Program-made: the position numbers and the translations under genes
Assembly: GCA_017549285.1 (NCBI GenBank)
Contig: JAFYVE010000055.1
Location: 62,001 to 126,000 of the forward strand
Direction of reading: 5' to 3'
DNA length: 64,000 bases
From: Clostridia bacterium
GTDB lineage: Bacteria > Bacillota > Clostridia > Oscillospirales > Acutalibacteraceae
The notes under the pieces: generated by a model
Told to the model about the DNA's origin: nothing
Databases searched by the model: none
The model's input: only the letters and a program-made list of their open reading frames with translations
Part shown: positions 1 through 8,131 of the stretch, piece by piece
Position numbering within the stretch: position 1 is the stretch's first letter
How the letters are laid out: every line of letters starts with the position of its first letter

Positions 1-1598
1 CTGGGTCTTTCAATGACATCGAGATATTTTTTACAGTATTCAAGAATTTTTGTTTTTTCTTCATCTGTTTCGGGAACACCGTCTTTAAGAACGATATAAG
101 CCCTTACTTTATGCATTTTGTATGCATCCTTTACGCCGATTGCACAGCAGTAATCGATATCGGGATGCTTATTGAGAACTTTTTCAATCTGTGCGGGATA
201 AACATTATATCCGCTTGAAATAATCATTCTCTTGATTCTCTGTTTGAAATAGACGAAACCTTCTTCGTCAACACAGCCGAGGTCACCTGTGAAGAGCCAC
301 TTTGTGCCGTCCTCATCGTGACGGAGAGTTTTTTCATTCTCCTCCTCATTTTTCAGGTAACCGAGCATAATTGTGGGACCGGAAATAATAATTTCACCGA
401 GCTCACCTGTGGGAAGCTCATTGAATGTGCCGGGTTCAACAATTTTAAAATTCATATCACGCAGAGGGAGACCGATGCTTCCCTCTTTATATCTGTCAAT
501 GGGAGTAAGACAGGTTGCGTTAACACTTTCAGTCAGACCGTAGCCCTCACGTATCTGAATATCAGCATTATGTTCTCTGAAGAATGCATCGCAACGTTTT
601 TTCAGTTCAACTGACATTGAATCACCGCCGCAGAAAACACCCTTGAGGAATGAAAGGTCAGCATTCTTGAGTGCATCAACACCGAGTAATGCTTCGTAAA
701 GAGTGGGTACACCTGCAATAAGGTGAGGCTGTTTCTTTATAACTGTCTGTGCATATGTGTCTTTTGTAAACTGAGGAATAAGAATACACATAGCTCCGTT
801 TTCAAGCATTGTGTGAATGCCGATACCAAGCCCGAAGCCGTGGAAAATGGGCATAACAGAAAGGAATTTTACACCGTAAGTAACGTTAATTCCTGATTCT
901 TCAACAAGCTGCATACCAAGAGCATTGAAGCCGAAATCTGAAAGACGGATGCCTTTGGGTGTTCCGCTTGTACCGCCGCTATAAAGAATAATCGCTGTTT
1001 TTTCTTTCTCATAAGTTACGGGAGGAATTGTGACACGTCTTGCATATTTAACAAAGTTGGTCCATTCCATACCGTGGCCTTTGTCGGGGAATTTGAGGTA
1101 TTTTTTTCCTGATTTTAAAATATAACCTGCGGCAAGAACGGGATTCAGTTCATCCTGAATTCTTGCAACAAGGATACGGGTGTCTCTTTTTGCTTCGGCA
1201 ACCGCATCACGGACTTTTTCATAGAAATTGTCAAGAGTAAGAATCATCTTACTGTCTGTATAATCAAGATAATATGTTATATTTTTCTGAGAAGAAAGAG
1301 GATGAACGACACTGGCAATTGCACCGATTCTGTTAAGAGCGTAAATTGCAACAATAGCCTGAGGAATATTTGGTGTACAGATTGTGACAACATCATTTTT
1401 TCTGATACCTGCAGCATAAAATGCAACAGCCGCCTGCTCAATCTTTTTTATAAGCTGGGTATATGTTGTATAACTTCCCATAAACTCAAGTGCGGGAGCT
1501 TTGGGGAAACGGTTTGCCGCATCAAGAACAGCACCGAACATTGTGGTTTCGGGATAAGGCAGAACAACTCTTTTCTTTTCTACAGGGGGTAATTTCAT
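1..1598 (-). CDS. AMP-dependent acyl-CoA synthetase/ligase (3' end outside window)
   Basis: Activates a carboxylic acid, probably a fatty acid, with ATP and joins it to coenzyme A. The adenylate-forming P-loop YSGGTSGTPKG is visible about residue 220, YGLTES follows in the middle, and the hinge region with TGDLG and KRMIISSGYNVYP lies near the window edge, all in family order. About 532 codons are present and the last residues of the C-terminal lid are cut off by the window start. The ATG at 1598 is chosen because AGGAGGA lies 6 bases upstream. It has its own promoter at 1677-1705 and diverges from the B12 uptake unit. The chain length of the substrate cannot be told from the sequence. Confidence 0.9.
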   Translation of the reverse strand, partial: MKLPPVEKKRVVLPYPETTMFGAVLDAANRFPKAPALEFMGSYTTYTQLIKKIEQAAVAFYAAGIRKNDVVTICTPNIPQAIVAIYALNRIGAIASVVHPLSSQKNITYYLDYTDSKMILTLDNFYEKVRDAVAEAKRDTRILVARIQDELNPVLAAGYILKSGKKYLKFPDKGHGMEWTNFVKYARRVTIPPVTYEKEKTAIILYSGGTSGTPKGIRLSDFGFNALGMQLVEESGINVTYGVKFLSVMPIFHGFGLGIGIHTMLENGAMCILIPQFTKDTYAQTVIKKQPHLIAGVPTLYEALLGVDALKNADLSFLKGVFCGGDSMSVELKKRCDAFFREHNADIQIREGYGLTESVNATCLTPIDRYKEGSIGLPLRDMNFKIVEPGTFNELPTGELGEIIISGPTIMLGYLKNEEENEKTLRHDEDGTKWLFTGDLGCVDEEGFVYFKQRIKRMIISSGYNVYPAQIEKVLNKHPDIDYCCAIGVKDAYKMHKVRAYIVLKDGVPETDEEKTKILEYCKKYLDVIERP

Positions 1599-1660
1599 TT
1601 AAACATCCTCCTCATTTCGTTGTGTAACAGATGCACTAAATGCACATAAAAACTCATTGT

Positions 1661-1672
1661 AAGATTAATCTT
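1661..1672. promoter_or_regulatory. Possible operator palindrome AAGATTAATCTT
   Basis: A perfect 12-base palindrome sits just downstream of the -10 box of the acyl-CoA ligase promoter, covering the expected transcription start. Such a placement fits a repressor site. A direct repeat ATGCAC at 1631-1646 lies between it and the start codon. No regulator gene is nearby, so the regulator is unknown. Confidence 0.3.
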
Positions 1673-1676
1673 AATA

Positions 1677-1705
1677 ATTATAAACTATTTTACTTCATTT
1701 TGCAA
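1677..1705 (-). promoter_or_regulatory. Promoter of the acyl-CoA ligase gene
   Basis: On the minus strand a TTGCAA box (1705-1700) and a TATAAT box (1682-1677) are separated by 17 bases, a good match to a housekeeping sigma-A promoter. Transcription would start near 1670 and give a leader of about 70 bases. Confidence 0.7.
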
Positions 1706-1756
1706 CAATAATCTTGCTTTTAATTTAAGATATAAAAAAAATTACTTTAATTTATA

Positions 1757-1785
1757 TTGAAAAAATATAGTCATTATGCTATTAT
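1757..1785 (+). promoter_or_regulatory. Promoter of the cobalamin riboswitch transcript
   Basis: TTGAAA (1757-1762) and TATTAT (1780-1785) with 17-base spacing; TG one base before the -10 makes it an extended -10. The start would be near 1792, directly at the first bases of the riboswitch. Confidence 0.65.
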
Positions 1786-1789
1786 AAGT

Positions 1790-1957
1790 GCGTCTGAAAA
1801 GGAAACAGGTGCAAATCCTGTACGAGCCCGTCGCCGTGAGGCACGAAAATTCTTTTTTCTATCTGTTTACCGCAAAACAGAGAAACAGCCATTGGAGAAA
1901 TCTGAGAAGGCGGAAAAAGAGTGCCGAGTCGAAATATTTTTCAGGCAATTGCTTCTT
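1790..1957 (+). promoter_or_regulatory. Cobalamin riboswitch
   Basis: The leader carries the conserved cobalamin aptamer blocks in order: AAAAGGAAACAGGTG, CAAATCCTGTACGAGCCCG, a B12-box-like GCCATTGGAGAAAT, GAGAAGGCGG, and GTGCCGAGTC followed by the closing GGCA at 1943-1947. These correspond to the family consensus GGGAA..GGTG..AATCC..GCCCG, CCACTG, GGGAAGG and AGCCAGAAGACCTGCC. Established knowledge: this RNA binds adenosylcobalamin or another cobalamin and lowers expression of B12 uptake and synthesis genes. It precedes a DUF4430 lipoprotein and an ECF membrane protein, which fits B12 import. The 3' end overlaps a terminator-like hairpin (1943-1977), so control is probably by transcription attenuation. 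Exact boundaries are estimated. Confidence 0.88.
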
Positions 1958-1977
1958 TTTTATTGCGAGTGCCTTTT
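1943..1977 (+). terminator. Riboswitch-linked attenuator hairpin
   Basis: AGGCAATTGC (1943-1952) pairs with GCGAGTGCCT (1965-1974) with one mismatch and one wobble, followed by TTTT. The 5' arm is also the last conserved piece of the cobalamin aptamer, so aptamer closure and hairpin formation are mutually linked. The T-run is short, so the hairpin may act by weak termination or pausing. Confidence 0.5.
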
Positions 1978-2020
1978 AAGAAGAAGACGAACTATATTTT
2001 TTCAAAGGAGAAAAAACACA

Positions 2021-2509
2021 ATGAAAATGACAAACACAAAAAAACGTTTGTCGTTCATCCTTTGTATTGTGCTTATTGCGGTTATGGCACTTTTTACAAC
2101 AGGTTGCAGCGACAACAGAGAAACACCTGAAACACCCGATGAAAATTCTTCTGAAATTTCATCACAGGCAATTGAGGATTCCGTTACTGAAGAATCCGAA
2201 TCTGCCATTGAAGTCGGAGAAGGTAACACAAAGTTTACTTTCACCGTAACTCACAATGACGGTACAAAGAAGACTTTTATTGTCAGCACAGACAAGACAA
2301 AGGTCGGCGAAGCACTCATTGACAACAGCATAATCGCAGGTGAAGACGGTCAGTACGGTCTTTATGTAAAGACTGTTGACGGTGAAACTCTTGATTATGA
2401 CAAGGACGGCAAATACTGGGCTTTCTACGTTGACGGTGCTTACGGTGCAACAGGCGTTGATATGACTGACATCACAGCAGGCAGTTCATACGAATTCAGA
2501 GCTGAATAA
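2021..2509 (+). CDS. DUF4430 lipoprotein, probable cobalamin-binding surface protein
   Basis: 162-residue lipoprotein. A lysine/arginine start and hydrophobic stretch end in the lipobox FTTGC with the lipidated Cys at residue 29. An acidic, Ser-rich linker (about 30-68) follows, then a DUF4430 domain (about 70-162) with the typical YWAFYVDG and final GSSYEF region. DUF4430 resembles the C-terminal domain of animal transcobalamin and intrinsic factor, which agrees with the upstream cobalamin riboswitch. The open frame continues upstream to 1757 through the riboswitch, but the start at 2021 has AAAGGAG 10 bases before it and begins a normal signal peptide. The stop overlaps the next start by one base, so the two are translationally coupled. 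Cobalamin binding is inferred, not shown. Confidence 0.88.
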   Translation: MKMTNTKKRLSFILCIVLIAVMALFTTGCSDNRETPETPDENSSEISSQAIEDSVTEESESAIEVGEGNTKFTFTVTHNDGTKKTFIVSTDKTKVGEALIDNSIIAGEDGQYGLYVKTVDGETLDYDKDGKYWAFYVDGAYGATGVDMTDITAGSSYEFRAE

Positions 2510-3021
2510 TGAAACTGAAAGTCAGAGATATTGCAATTTTCGGTATGCTCGGAGCATTGATGTACGCTTCGAAAGTGTTAATGGATGCTTTGCCGAATAT
2601 TCATCTTATCGGAACATTTATAGTTTCGATGACGGTAGTTTACAGAAAAAAAGCACTTTATCCGCTCTACATTTTTGTGCTGCTTACGGGACTGCTGAAC
2701 GGATTCGGCACGTGGTGGCTCCCCTATCTGTATATATGGACAGTTCTCTGGGGAATGACAATGCTTATCCCGAAAAAAATCCCCGAAAAAGCCAAACCTA
2801 TAGTTTATTCGGTCGTATGCGCGCTTCACGGATTTCTTTACGGTGTGCTTTATGCACCTGCACAGGCTCTTATTTTCGGGCTTGATTTTGAAGCGACGCT
2901 TACCTGGATTGCAACGGGACTTCCCTTTGACATAACCCACGGAATCAGCAATTTTATATGCGGATTGCTTATATGCCCCATCATTTCAATCCTAAACAAA
3001 GCTGAAAAATACGCAAAATAA
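2509..3021 (+). CDS. ECF transporter substrate-binding (S) component, probably for cobalamin
   Basis: 170-residue integral membrane protein with about five to six hydrophobic segments and a short basic C-terminus, the size and pattern of S components of energy-coupling-factor importers. It shares a transcript with the DUF4430 lipoprotein behind the cobalamin riboswitch, so the likely substrate is vitamin B12 or a corrinoid. No ATPase or EcfT gene is in the window, so a shared ECF module elsewhere is expected. The start ATG overlaps the preceding TAA (TAATG). The N-terminal RDIAIFGMLGALMYA is typical of the ECF S family. The family call is good; the substrate comes from context. Confidence 0.8.
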   Translation: MKLKVRDIAIFGMLGALMYASKVLMDALPNIHLIGTFIVSMTVVYRKKALYPLYIFVLLTGLLNGFGTWWLPYLYIWTVLWGMTMLIPKKIPEKAKPIVYSVVCALHGFLYGVLYAPAQALIFGLDFEATLTWIATGLPFDITHGISNFICGLLICPIISILNKAEKYAK

Positions 3022-3026
3022 TATCC

Positions 3027-3058
3027 GGGAGTTATCGTGACAGATAACTCCCTTTTTT
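3027..3058 (+). terminator. Terminator of the B12 uptake unit
   Basis: GGGAGTTATC (3027-3036) and GATAACTCCC (3043-3052) form a perfect 10-base-pair stem with a 6-base loop, followed by TTTTTT. Confidence 0.92.
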
Positions 3059-3061
3059 ATA

Positions 3062-3090
3062 TTGAAATCAGAAAAGATTCAATGTATAAT
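3062..3090 (+). promoter_or_regulatory. Promoter of the fucosidase gene
   Basis: TTGAAA (3062-3067), 17 bases, TATAAT (3085-3090), directly after the terminator of the preceding unit. Confidence 0.75.
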
Positions 3091-3117
3091 ATAAAAAAAA
3101 TCAACAGAGGTAAAGTT

Positions 3118-4539
3118 ATGAAATTCAGACATTCGTGGTGTACCGACAACAACGGTGCTCCCCTTATAAATGATGAAATAAAAAGATATATCGCTGTACG
3201 TCCCTCTGCAAGACAACTTGCTTTCAACGAAATGAAGTACTACAATTTCATTCATTTCGGTGTCAACACCTTTATGGGCAGAGAATGGGGTGACGGCACA
3301 GAAGACCCGAAGATTTTTAAGCCCTCACAGCTTGACACAGACCAATGGTGCAGAATACTTAAGAATACAGGCTCAAAAGGCATTATTTTCACAGCAAAGC
3401 ATCACGACGGTTTCTGCCTTTTTGACACAAAATACACCGACCACAACGTAATGAACAGCCCCTACGGTAAGGACGTTATGAAAGAACTTTCAAAAAGCTG
3501 TAAAAAATACGGTCTTAAACTCGGAATTTATCTTTCCCCGTGGGACAGACACGAAAAGACATACGGCTCAGATGCATACAACGATTATTTTGTTAATCAG
3601 CTGACTGAACTCGGTACAAATTACGGTGATATTTTTTGTTTCTGGTTTGACGGTGCGTGCGGTGAAGGTCTGGGCGGCAAAAAACAGAAATATGACTGGG
3701 ACAGGTATTATGAAACAATCAGAAAATATCAGCCCGATGCAATAATTGCAAACTGCGGTCCCGATGTCAGATGGATAGGCAACGAGGCGGGCAGAACAAG
3801 AAAAGCCGAGTGGAGCGTTATCCCCTGGACAGATGACACACTTGATGCAATTGCAGAAAAATCACAGAAAAACGAAGCATTCGGAATTGACTGCTTTGAC
3901 AGAACAGATGAAGATATTGCAAGCCGTGAAAAACTCCTCGGCAAGGCAAACCTTGTATGGTGTCCTGCAGAGGCTGATGTTTCAATTAACTACGGATGGT
4001 TCTGGCAGAGTGATTCTTATTACAAAGAAAGAGATAAAGCACCCTGCAGAACTGCAAAGGAACTCGCAGACATTTATTTTGCAACCATCGGCGGAAATGC
4101 ATCACTTCTTCTTAATGTCCCTACAGATAAAACAGGGCTTATCAATGCACGTGAAATAAAAGTTCTTAAGGAATTCACAAAAATAATTGAAGACACATTC
4201 AAAGAGAATATGCCTTATGATTTATCACTTGTATCCCCCGACGGTGAAGAATGTGTTCCCGGTACGGATTCATTTATGATGCAGGAAAATGAAGCAGCAA
4301 TCAGACTTCGTCCCAACGGTAAATTCAGAACACTTGTGATTGAAGAAGATATCAGATATTCACAGAGAGTCGAGGCATTCTCTGTTTTTGCAGACGGAAA
4401 ACACGTAAAAGACTCAACCTGCATAGGTGCCTGCAGAATACTCAGATTCCCCAAAGGCCTTGACGCAGACGAAATTGATATCGTAATTACTCAGTCAAGA
4501 TCAAACCCCATTATCAAAAGCATCAGAATCTACAAATAA
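3118..4539 (+). CDS. GH29 alpha-L-fucosidase
   Basis: 473-residue enzyme that releases alpha-linked fucose, for example from mucin or milk glycans. The N-terminal barrel shows IHFGVNTF, TAKHHDGFCLFDTKYT and GIYLSPWDRHE, all family landmarks. FWFDGACGEG places the likely nucleophile at Asp178. The C-terminal part (about 340-473) is a small beta domain. No signal peptide is visible, so it probably acts on imported oligosaccharides in the cytoplasm. The open frame continues upstream to 3037, but the promoter at 3062-3090 and AGAGG before 3118 favour the start at 3118. It is a single-gene unit between two terminators. No fucose utilisation genes adjoin it. Confidence 0.92.
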   Translation: MKFRHSWCTDNNGAPLINDEIKRYIAVRPSARQLAFNEMKYYNFIHFGVNTFMGREWGDGTEDPKIFKPSQLDTDQWCRILKNTGSKGIIFTAKHHDGFCLFDTKYTDHNVMNSPYGKDVMKELSKSCKKYGLKLGIYLSPWDRHEKTYGSDAYNDYFVNQLTELGTNYGDIFCFWFDGACGEGLGGKKQKYDWDRYYETIRKYQPDAIIANCGPDVRWIGNEAGRTRKAEWSVIPWTDDTLDAIAEKSQKNEAFGIDCFDRTDEDIASREKLLGKANLVWCPAEADVSINYGWFWQSDSYYKERDKAPCRTAKELADIYFATIGGNASLLLNVPTDKTGLINAREIKVLKEFTKIIEDTFKENMPYDLSLVSPDGEECVPGTDSFMMQENEAAIRLRPNGKFRTLVIEEDIRYSQRVEAFSVFADGKHVKDSTCIGACRILRFPKGLDADEIDIVITQSRSNPIIKSIRIYK

Positions 4540-4540
4540 A

Positions 4541-4568
4541 AAAAAGCAGTTCCGCGGAACTGCTTTTT
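4541..4568. terminator. Bidirectional terminator between converging genes
   Basis: A perfect palindrome centred on CCGCGG with an A-run at its left end and a T-run at its right end. It can end both the fucosidase transcript and the converging radical SAM transcript, whose stop codon lies at its edge. Confidence 0.9.
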
Positions 4569-6044
4569 TTATTTCAATCCGTATTTTTTCAATGTCTTTT
4601 TGCAGAAATAATTCATAAAACAGAATCTTGCAAAAGGTAAAAATGTTTTTATTATTGATTCATATAAGTGGCTTATACCTACAGTTTTGACCTGTTTGAT
4701 AAATATTTTTATATGCTTTATAAACATTTCGAATTTATGAGGTGCGCCTGTGATATTTTTTGTTGAAAGCTGCTTCCACATAAAATATGATTGCACAACT
4801 TTTTTGTCTTTTTCAGGTAAATCTGAAAAGTCCGGCAAGCTGTTTGTATAAAAATCATTTTTGTTATAATCTTTTAGTTTTTTAGGCATATATTCTTTGT
4901 ATTCAGCATACAATTCTCTTCCCATAGGTGATGAATAATTAAAGCAATAGAAACCAAAAGTTATTGTAGAAGCACTAATGCTTTTTGCAAGATTCACACT
5001 CTGTTTCAGGTCTTCAACAGTTTCTCCCGGAAAGCCGAGAATAAAGTTTGCCATAGAAAAAATTCCGATTTCAGAACACCAGTCAAAAGTCGGTACAATC
5101 ATGTCATAACGAATGTTTTTATTTATCTTTGCAAGCATATCAGGGCTACCGCTTTCAATTCCGAAGTCCATCCATCGGCAACCGCTCTTATACATATATT
5201 CGAGATCATCTTTATTAAGAACTCCAATTCTTGTCTGACTGCCCCATCTGAGCTCATACCCGGTATTATTCAGCGCATCACAGAATTGATACAAATCGGA
5301 TTTTACGGGAAATGCAAGCTCATCCGACAGATAAAATCCGTCAAGGCCATAATTTTCAACAAGTTCTTTCAGTTCGGTCATAAAGATATCCAAAGACTTT
5401 TTTCTGTAACAAGACCGATGAAAATCATGATTATAACAGAATGAACATTTAGACGTACATCCCTTTGAATAATAAAGATACAGAAGTTTTTTGCAACCGA
5501 AAAGATACTGAAAATATTTATTTACATCAACAAGCGACCAATCAACGGGCAGAATCTTTTCAAGATCAATAAATTCTCTCTCAGACGTTTTTATAATACC
5601 GTCTGCTGAACGGAATGCAATCGCCTTAATCTCTGCAAGATTGATTTTCCCGGCAGCATAATCTGCAAGCTCAAGCCAGGTTATCTCCCCTTCACCATAG
5701 CTGATGATATCAATATACGAATTATCCAGGAGAATATCCACCGGAACATTATTACTGAAAGGCCCTCCCCATACAACAGGCAGACCTGAATTATATTTCT
5801 TTATTTTCTTTGAAATATCTATGGCAAATCTTACTGATTTAGGTGAGCGCACAGAAACACCGCAGATGTCAGGTCTGAACAATTCAAGTTCTTTTTTAAG
5901 ATTAAATCTGCTGATTGCAAAATCAAGAATTTTAACATTATGACCTGCATTTTTAAGGTATGTACCGATAGACAACAACCCCATCGGTACGGAAACAGCG
6001 CTGACAATATCATTATTTGCCGGAGAAAACAACAATATATTCAT
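4569..6044 (-). CDS. B12-binding-domain radical SAM protein
   Basis: 491 residues. Residues 1-130 look like the cobalamin-binding Rossmann domain found at the front of this superfamily (MNILLFSPANND, VWGGP at about 97, YGEGE at about 121). A radical SAM barrel follows, with the iron-sulfur motif GCTSKCSFC using Cys196, Cys200 and Cys203, and GIESGS and LGFPGE further on. A lysine-rich alpha-helical tail ends the protein. The classic DxHxxG cobalamin motif is not evident, so bound B12 is uncertain. Related enzymes methylate or rearrange lipids, hopanoids or antibiotics; the substrate here is unknown. GGGAG lies 6 bases before the ATG. An inverted repeat ATTCTA-tat-TAGAAT at 6064-6078 is just upstream and could be an operator. 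Confidence 0.85.
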   Translation of the reverse strand: MNILLFSPANNDIVSAVSVPMGLLSIGTYLKNAGHNVKILDFAISRFNLKKELELFRPDICGVSVRSPKSVRFAIDISKKIKKYNSGLPVVWGGPFSNNVPVDILLDNSYIDIISYGEGEITWLELADYAAGKINLAEIKAIAFRSADGIIKTSEREFIDLEKILPVDWSLVDVNKYFQYLFGCKKLLYLYYSKGCTSKCSFCYNHDFHRSCYRKKSLDIFMTELKELVENYGLDGFYLSDELAFPVKSDLYQFCDALNNTGYELRWGSQTRIGVLNKDDLEYMYKSGCRWMDFGIESGSPDMLAKINKNIRYDMIVPTFDWCSEIGIFSMANFILGFPGETVEDLKQSVNLAKSISASTITFGFYCFNYSSPMGRELYAEYKEYMPKKLKDYNKNDFYTNSLPDFSDLPEKDKKVVQSYFMWKQLSTKNITGAPHKFEMFIKHIKIFIKQVKTVGISHLYESIIKTFLPFARFCFMNYFCKKTLKKYGLK

Positions 6045-6170
6045 TTCAGACTCCCATTTTTATATTCTATATTAGAATATCATAAAAGAATTCTTTTTTC
6101 TACAAAAAACAGGTCTGAAAATTTTTTTTACATTTTAGAATTAAAATATTCACATTTTATTAATATTACA

Positions 6171-6201
6171 AAAAAACAGGGCATTCCGAAACGGAATGCC
6201 C
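6171..6201 (-). terminator. Terminator of the flippase-to-ybaK operon
   Basis: GGGCATTCCG (6179-6188) and CGGAATGCCC (6192-6201) form a 10-base-pair stem. The run of A at 6171-6176 becomes a U-run when read on the minus strand. Confidence 0.88.
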
Positions 6202-6211
6202 AATAAAAGTA

Positions 6212-6685
6212 TTATTCAGGAAGTTTGCAGACATTTATCCATTCAACAAAGTTTGTTGAATATTTTTCGAGTTCATCAGGTGTGAGTTCAATTGCACTGT
6301 TTGAACTGCCTACAGCGGGATAAACCGTTTCAAAACGTCTGAGTGATTCATCCAGGTAAACTTCAACATTATCATTGACTGCAAACGGACATACACCGCC
6401 TACTGCGTGACCGATAAGGCTTTCAGCTTCGTCATAAGAGAGCATTTTTGCCTTTACATGGAAATATCCTTTATATTTTGAGTTATCAATTTTTGCATCA
6501 CCGGCAGCAACTATAAGAACAACCTTGCCGTCAACATGAAAAGAAAGTGTTTTTGCAATTCTCTTACCTTCACAACCGAGTGCCTGTGCAGCAAGTTCAA
6601 CCGTTGCACTTGAAACATCAAATTCAAGCATTCTGTCTTCAATTCCGAAGCCTTTGAAATACTCTCTTACTCTTTCAATTGACAT
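6212..6685 (-). CDS. YbaK/ProX-family aminoacyl-tRNA deacylase
   Basis: 157-residue single-domain protein of the family that hydrolyses mischarged tRNA, such as Ala- or Cys-tRNA(Pro), in the cytoplasm. The family signature AVGGVCPF is at about residues 94-101 and the lysine of RIAKTLSF at about 45 matches the conserved active-site lysine region. Length is normal. It is the last gene of the operon that starts with the flippase, 18 bases after the protease gene, and a terminator follows. AAGGAG is 8 bases before the ATG. Which tRNA it edits cannot be read from the sequence. Confidence 0.87.
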   Translation of the reverse strand: MSIERVREYFKGFGIEDRMLEFDVSSATVELAAQALGCEGKRIAKTLSFHVDGKVVLIVAAGDAKIDNSKYKGYFHVKAKMLSYDEAESLIGHAVGGVCPFAVNDNVEVYLDESLRRFETVYPAVGSSNSAIELTPDELEKYSTNFVEWINVCKLPE

Positions 6686-6703
6686 TTTTATTACTCCTTC
6701 AAT

Positions 6704-8122
6704 TTACAGGTCATATACATTTGAATAATTTGTTCTGGGCTGAGCAGGTGCGTATTCATCAAGAACAAGCACAACATCCGACAGCGTACCGTTTCTGTTT
6801 ATTTTCAGAGTTATTGCATTTCCGCTTCTGAAATCAGAAAGAACGGTTCTGAGCTGTGAAACTGTTTTTATTGTTTTATCGTCTGCCGCAACAATAATGT
6901 CACCGACCTGAAGCCCTGCTCTTGAAGCTGCAGAATTATCACCGATTGCTGCAATTTTTGCACCATTGATACTTCTCTGACTCTGCAGGAAGCCGAAGCT
7001 CATTATTTCCTTATCATAAACCGAAACACCCATCAGAGGTTTTCCCGAAACATAACCCTTATTGATTATTTCGTCTATCATACTTCTTACATCGTCAATG
7101 GGCACACAGAAGCTCAGGCCTTCAATTGACGCTGACGCATATTTTGCACTCGCAATCCCCACAACAAATCCGTGTTTATCAAAAACAGGTCCGCCCGAAT
7201 TACCGCTGTTGATGGCGGCATCTGTCTGAAACATATTGATATTAAAGCCTGTACCCGTATCGATAAGTCTGTTCAGCGCACTTACAACACCTGTAGTGAG
7301 TGTGAATGTAAGGTCACCGAGAGGGTTACCTATAACATAGACATCATCACCGACTTTAAGATCTGATGACTTACCGTATACAAGGCTTTCAATCTTTCCC
7401 TGAGGCTCGATTTTTATAACTGCAAGGTCGTTTGATTCTTCATATCCGATAAGCTTTGCTGTATAAACACTTTCATCATAAAGTGTTACCTTGATGGTTG
7501 AAGCACCTTCAACAACGTGATAGTTTGTAACGATATAACCTTCCTCGCTGATAATGAATCCTGTACCGTAACCTGTGAGATAAGAGTTTTTAACTTCGAT
7601 ACTTACAACAGAATCAACGTTATATTCATATATTTCGGAAGCATTGAAAATGAATTCAAGTGAAGGTTTATCGTCACTTGAAGTAAATATACCCGACTGA
7701 ATCACATAGTTTTCTTTCTTTTTTGTTGTGGTTTCGGAAACAACATTATTTACTGTCTGGTTTTCTGTGGTTTCGGGCTGTTTTTCTGTCTGAGGGGTAA
7801 CAGCAAGCTGTCCTTCCTGAACACTCTGTGTTGTTTCATCTTTATTATCATTTTTCATAACAACAGAAGAAACAATACCACCCGTTATTCCGCCGACGAG
7901 AGCGCAGATAAGACACGCAATAACTGCAAAAACAAGATATTGCTTTTTATCGGGCTCTTTTTTCTTTCTTACAACATCAACATTCACAACATCGGGAGAA
8001 AGAACAATTTTCTGCTCTGCAATTACAGGCTCATTCCTGTTTTCAGCAGGATTATTCACATCATTCTTTTCGGAATCAATGTCATTATTCTGTTCGTTTT
8101 CCCTATTTTCGTTTTCAAACAT
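6704..8122 (-). CDS. htrA: HtrA/DegP-type membrane-anchored serine protease with PDZ domain
   Basis: 472 residues. A charged, Asn/Glu-rich cytoplasmic tail (1-60) is followed by one membrane segment (about 61-88), a Thr/Gln-rich linker, a trypsin-like protease domain (about 150-345) and one PDZ domain (about 360-455). The triad is complete: His202 in NYHVVEG, Asp232 in NDLAVIKI and Ser309 in GNSGGPV. It should degrade misfolded proteins on the outer face of the membrane. It sits in an operon with wall-polymer genes and RqcP, a sensible place for a quality-control protease. AAGGTGA lies before the ATG. Confidence 0.93.
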   Translation of the reverse strand: MFENENRENEQNNDIDSEKNDVNNPAENRNEPVIAEQKIVLSPDVVNVDVVRKKKEPDKKQYLVFAVIACLICALVGGITGGIVSSVVMKNDNKDETTQSVQEGQLAVTPQTEKQPETTENQTVNNVVSETTTKKKENYVIQSGIFTSSDDKPSLEFIFNASEIYEYNVDSVVSIEVKNSYLTGYGTGFIISEEGYIVTNYHVVEGASTIKVTLYDESVYTAKLIGYEESNDLAVIKIEPQGKIESLVYGKSSDLKVGDDVYVIGNPLGDLTFTLTTGVVSALNRLIDTGTGFNINMFQTDAAINSGNSGGPVFDKHGFVVGIASAKYASASIEGLSFCVPIDDVRSMIDEIINKGYVSGKPLMGVSVYDKEIMSFGFLQSQRSINGAKIAAIGDNSAASRAGLQVGDIIVAADDKTIKTVSQLRTVLSDFRSGNAITLKINRNGTLSDVVLVLDEYAPAQPRTNYSNVYDL

Positions 8123-8131
8123 AAATTCACC

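Noticed and set aside
1757..2020. Open frame upstream of the DUF4430 lipoprotein (88 extra codons)
   Set aside because: It runs through the cobalamin riboswitch and lacks a ribosome binding site; the signal peptide begins at 2021.
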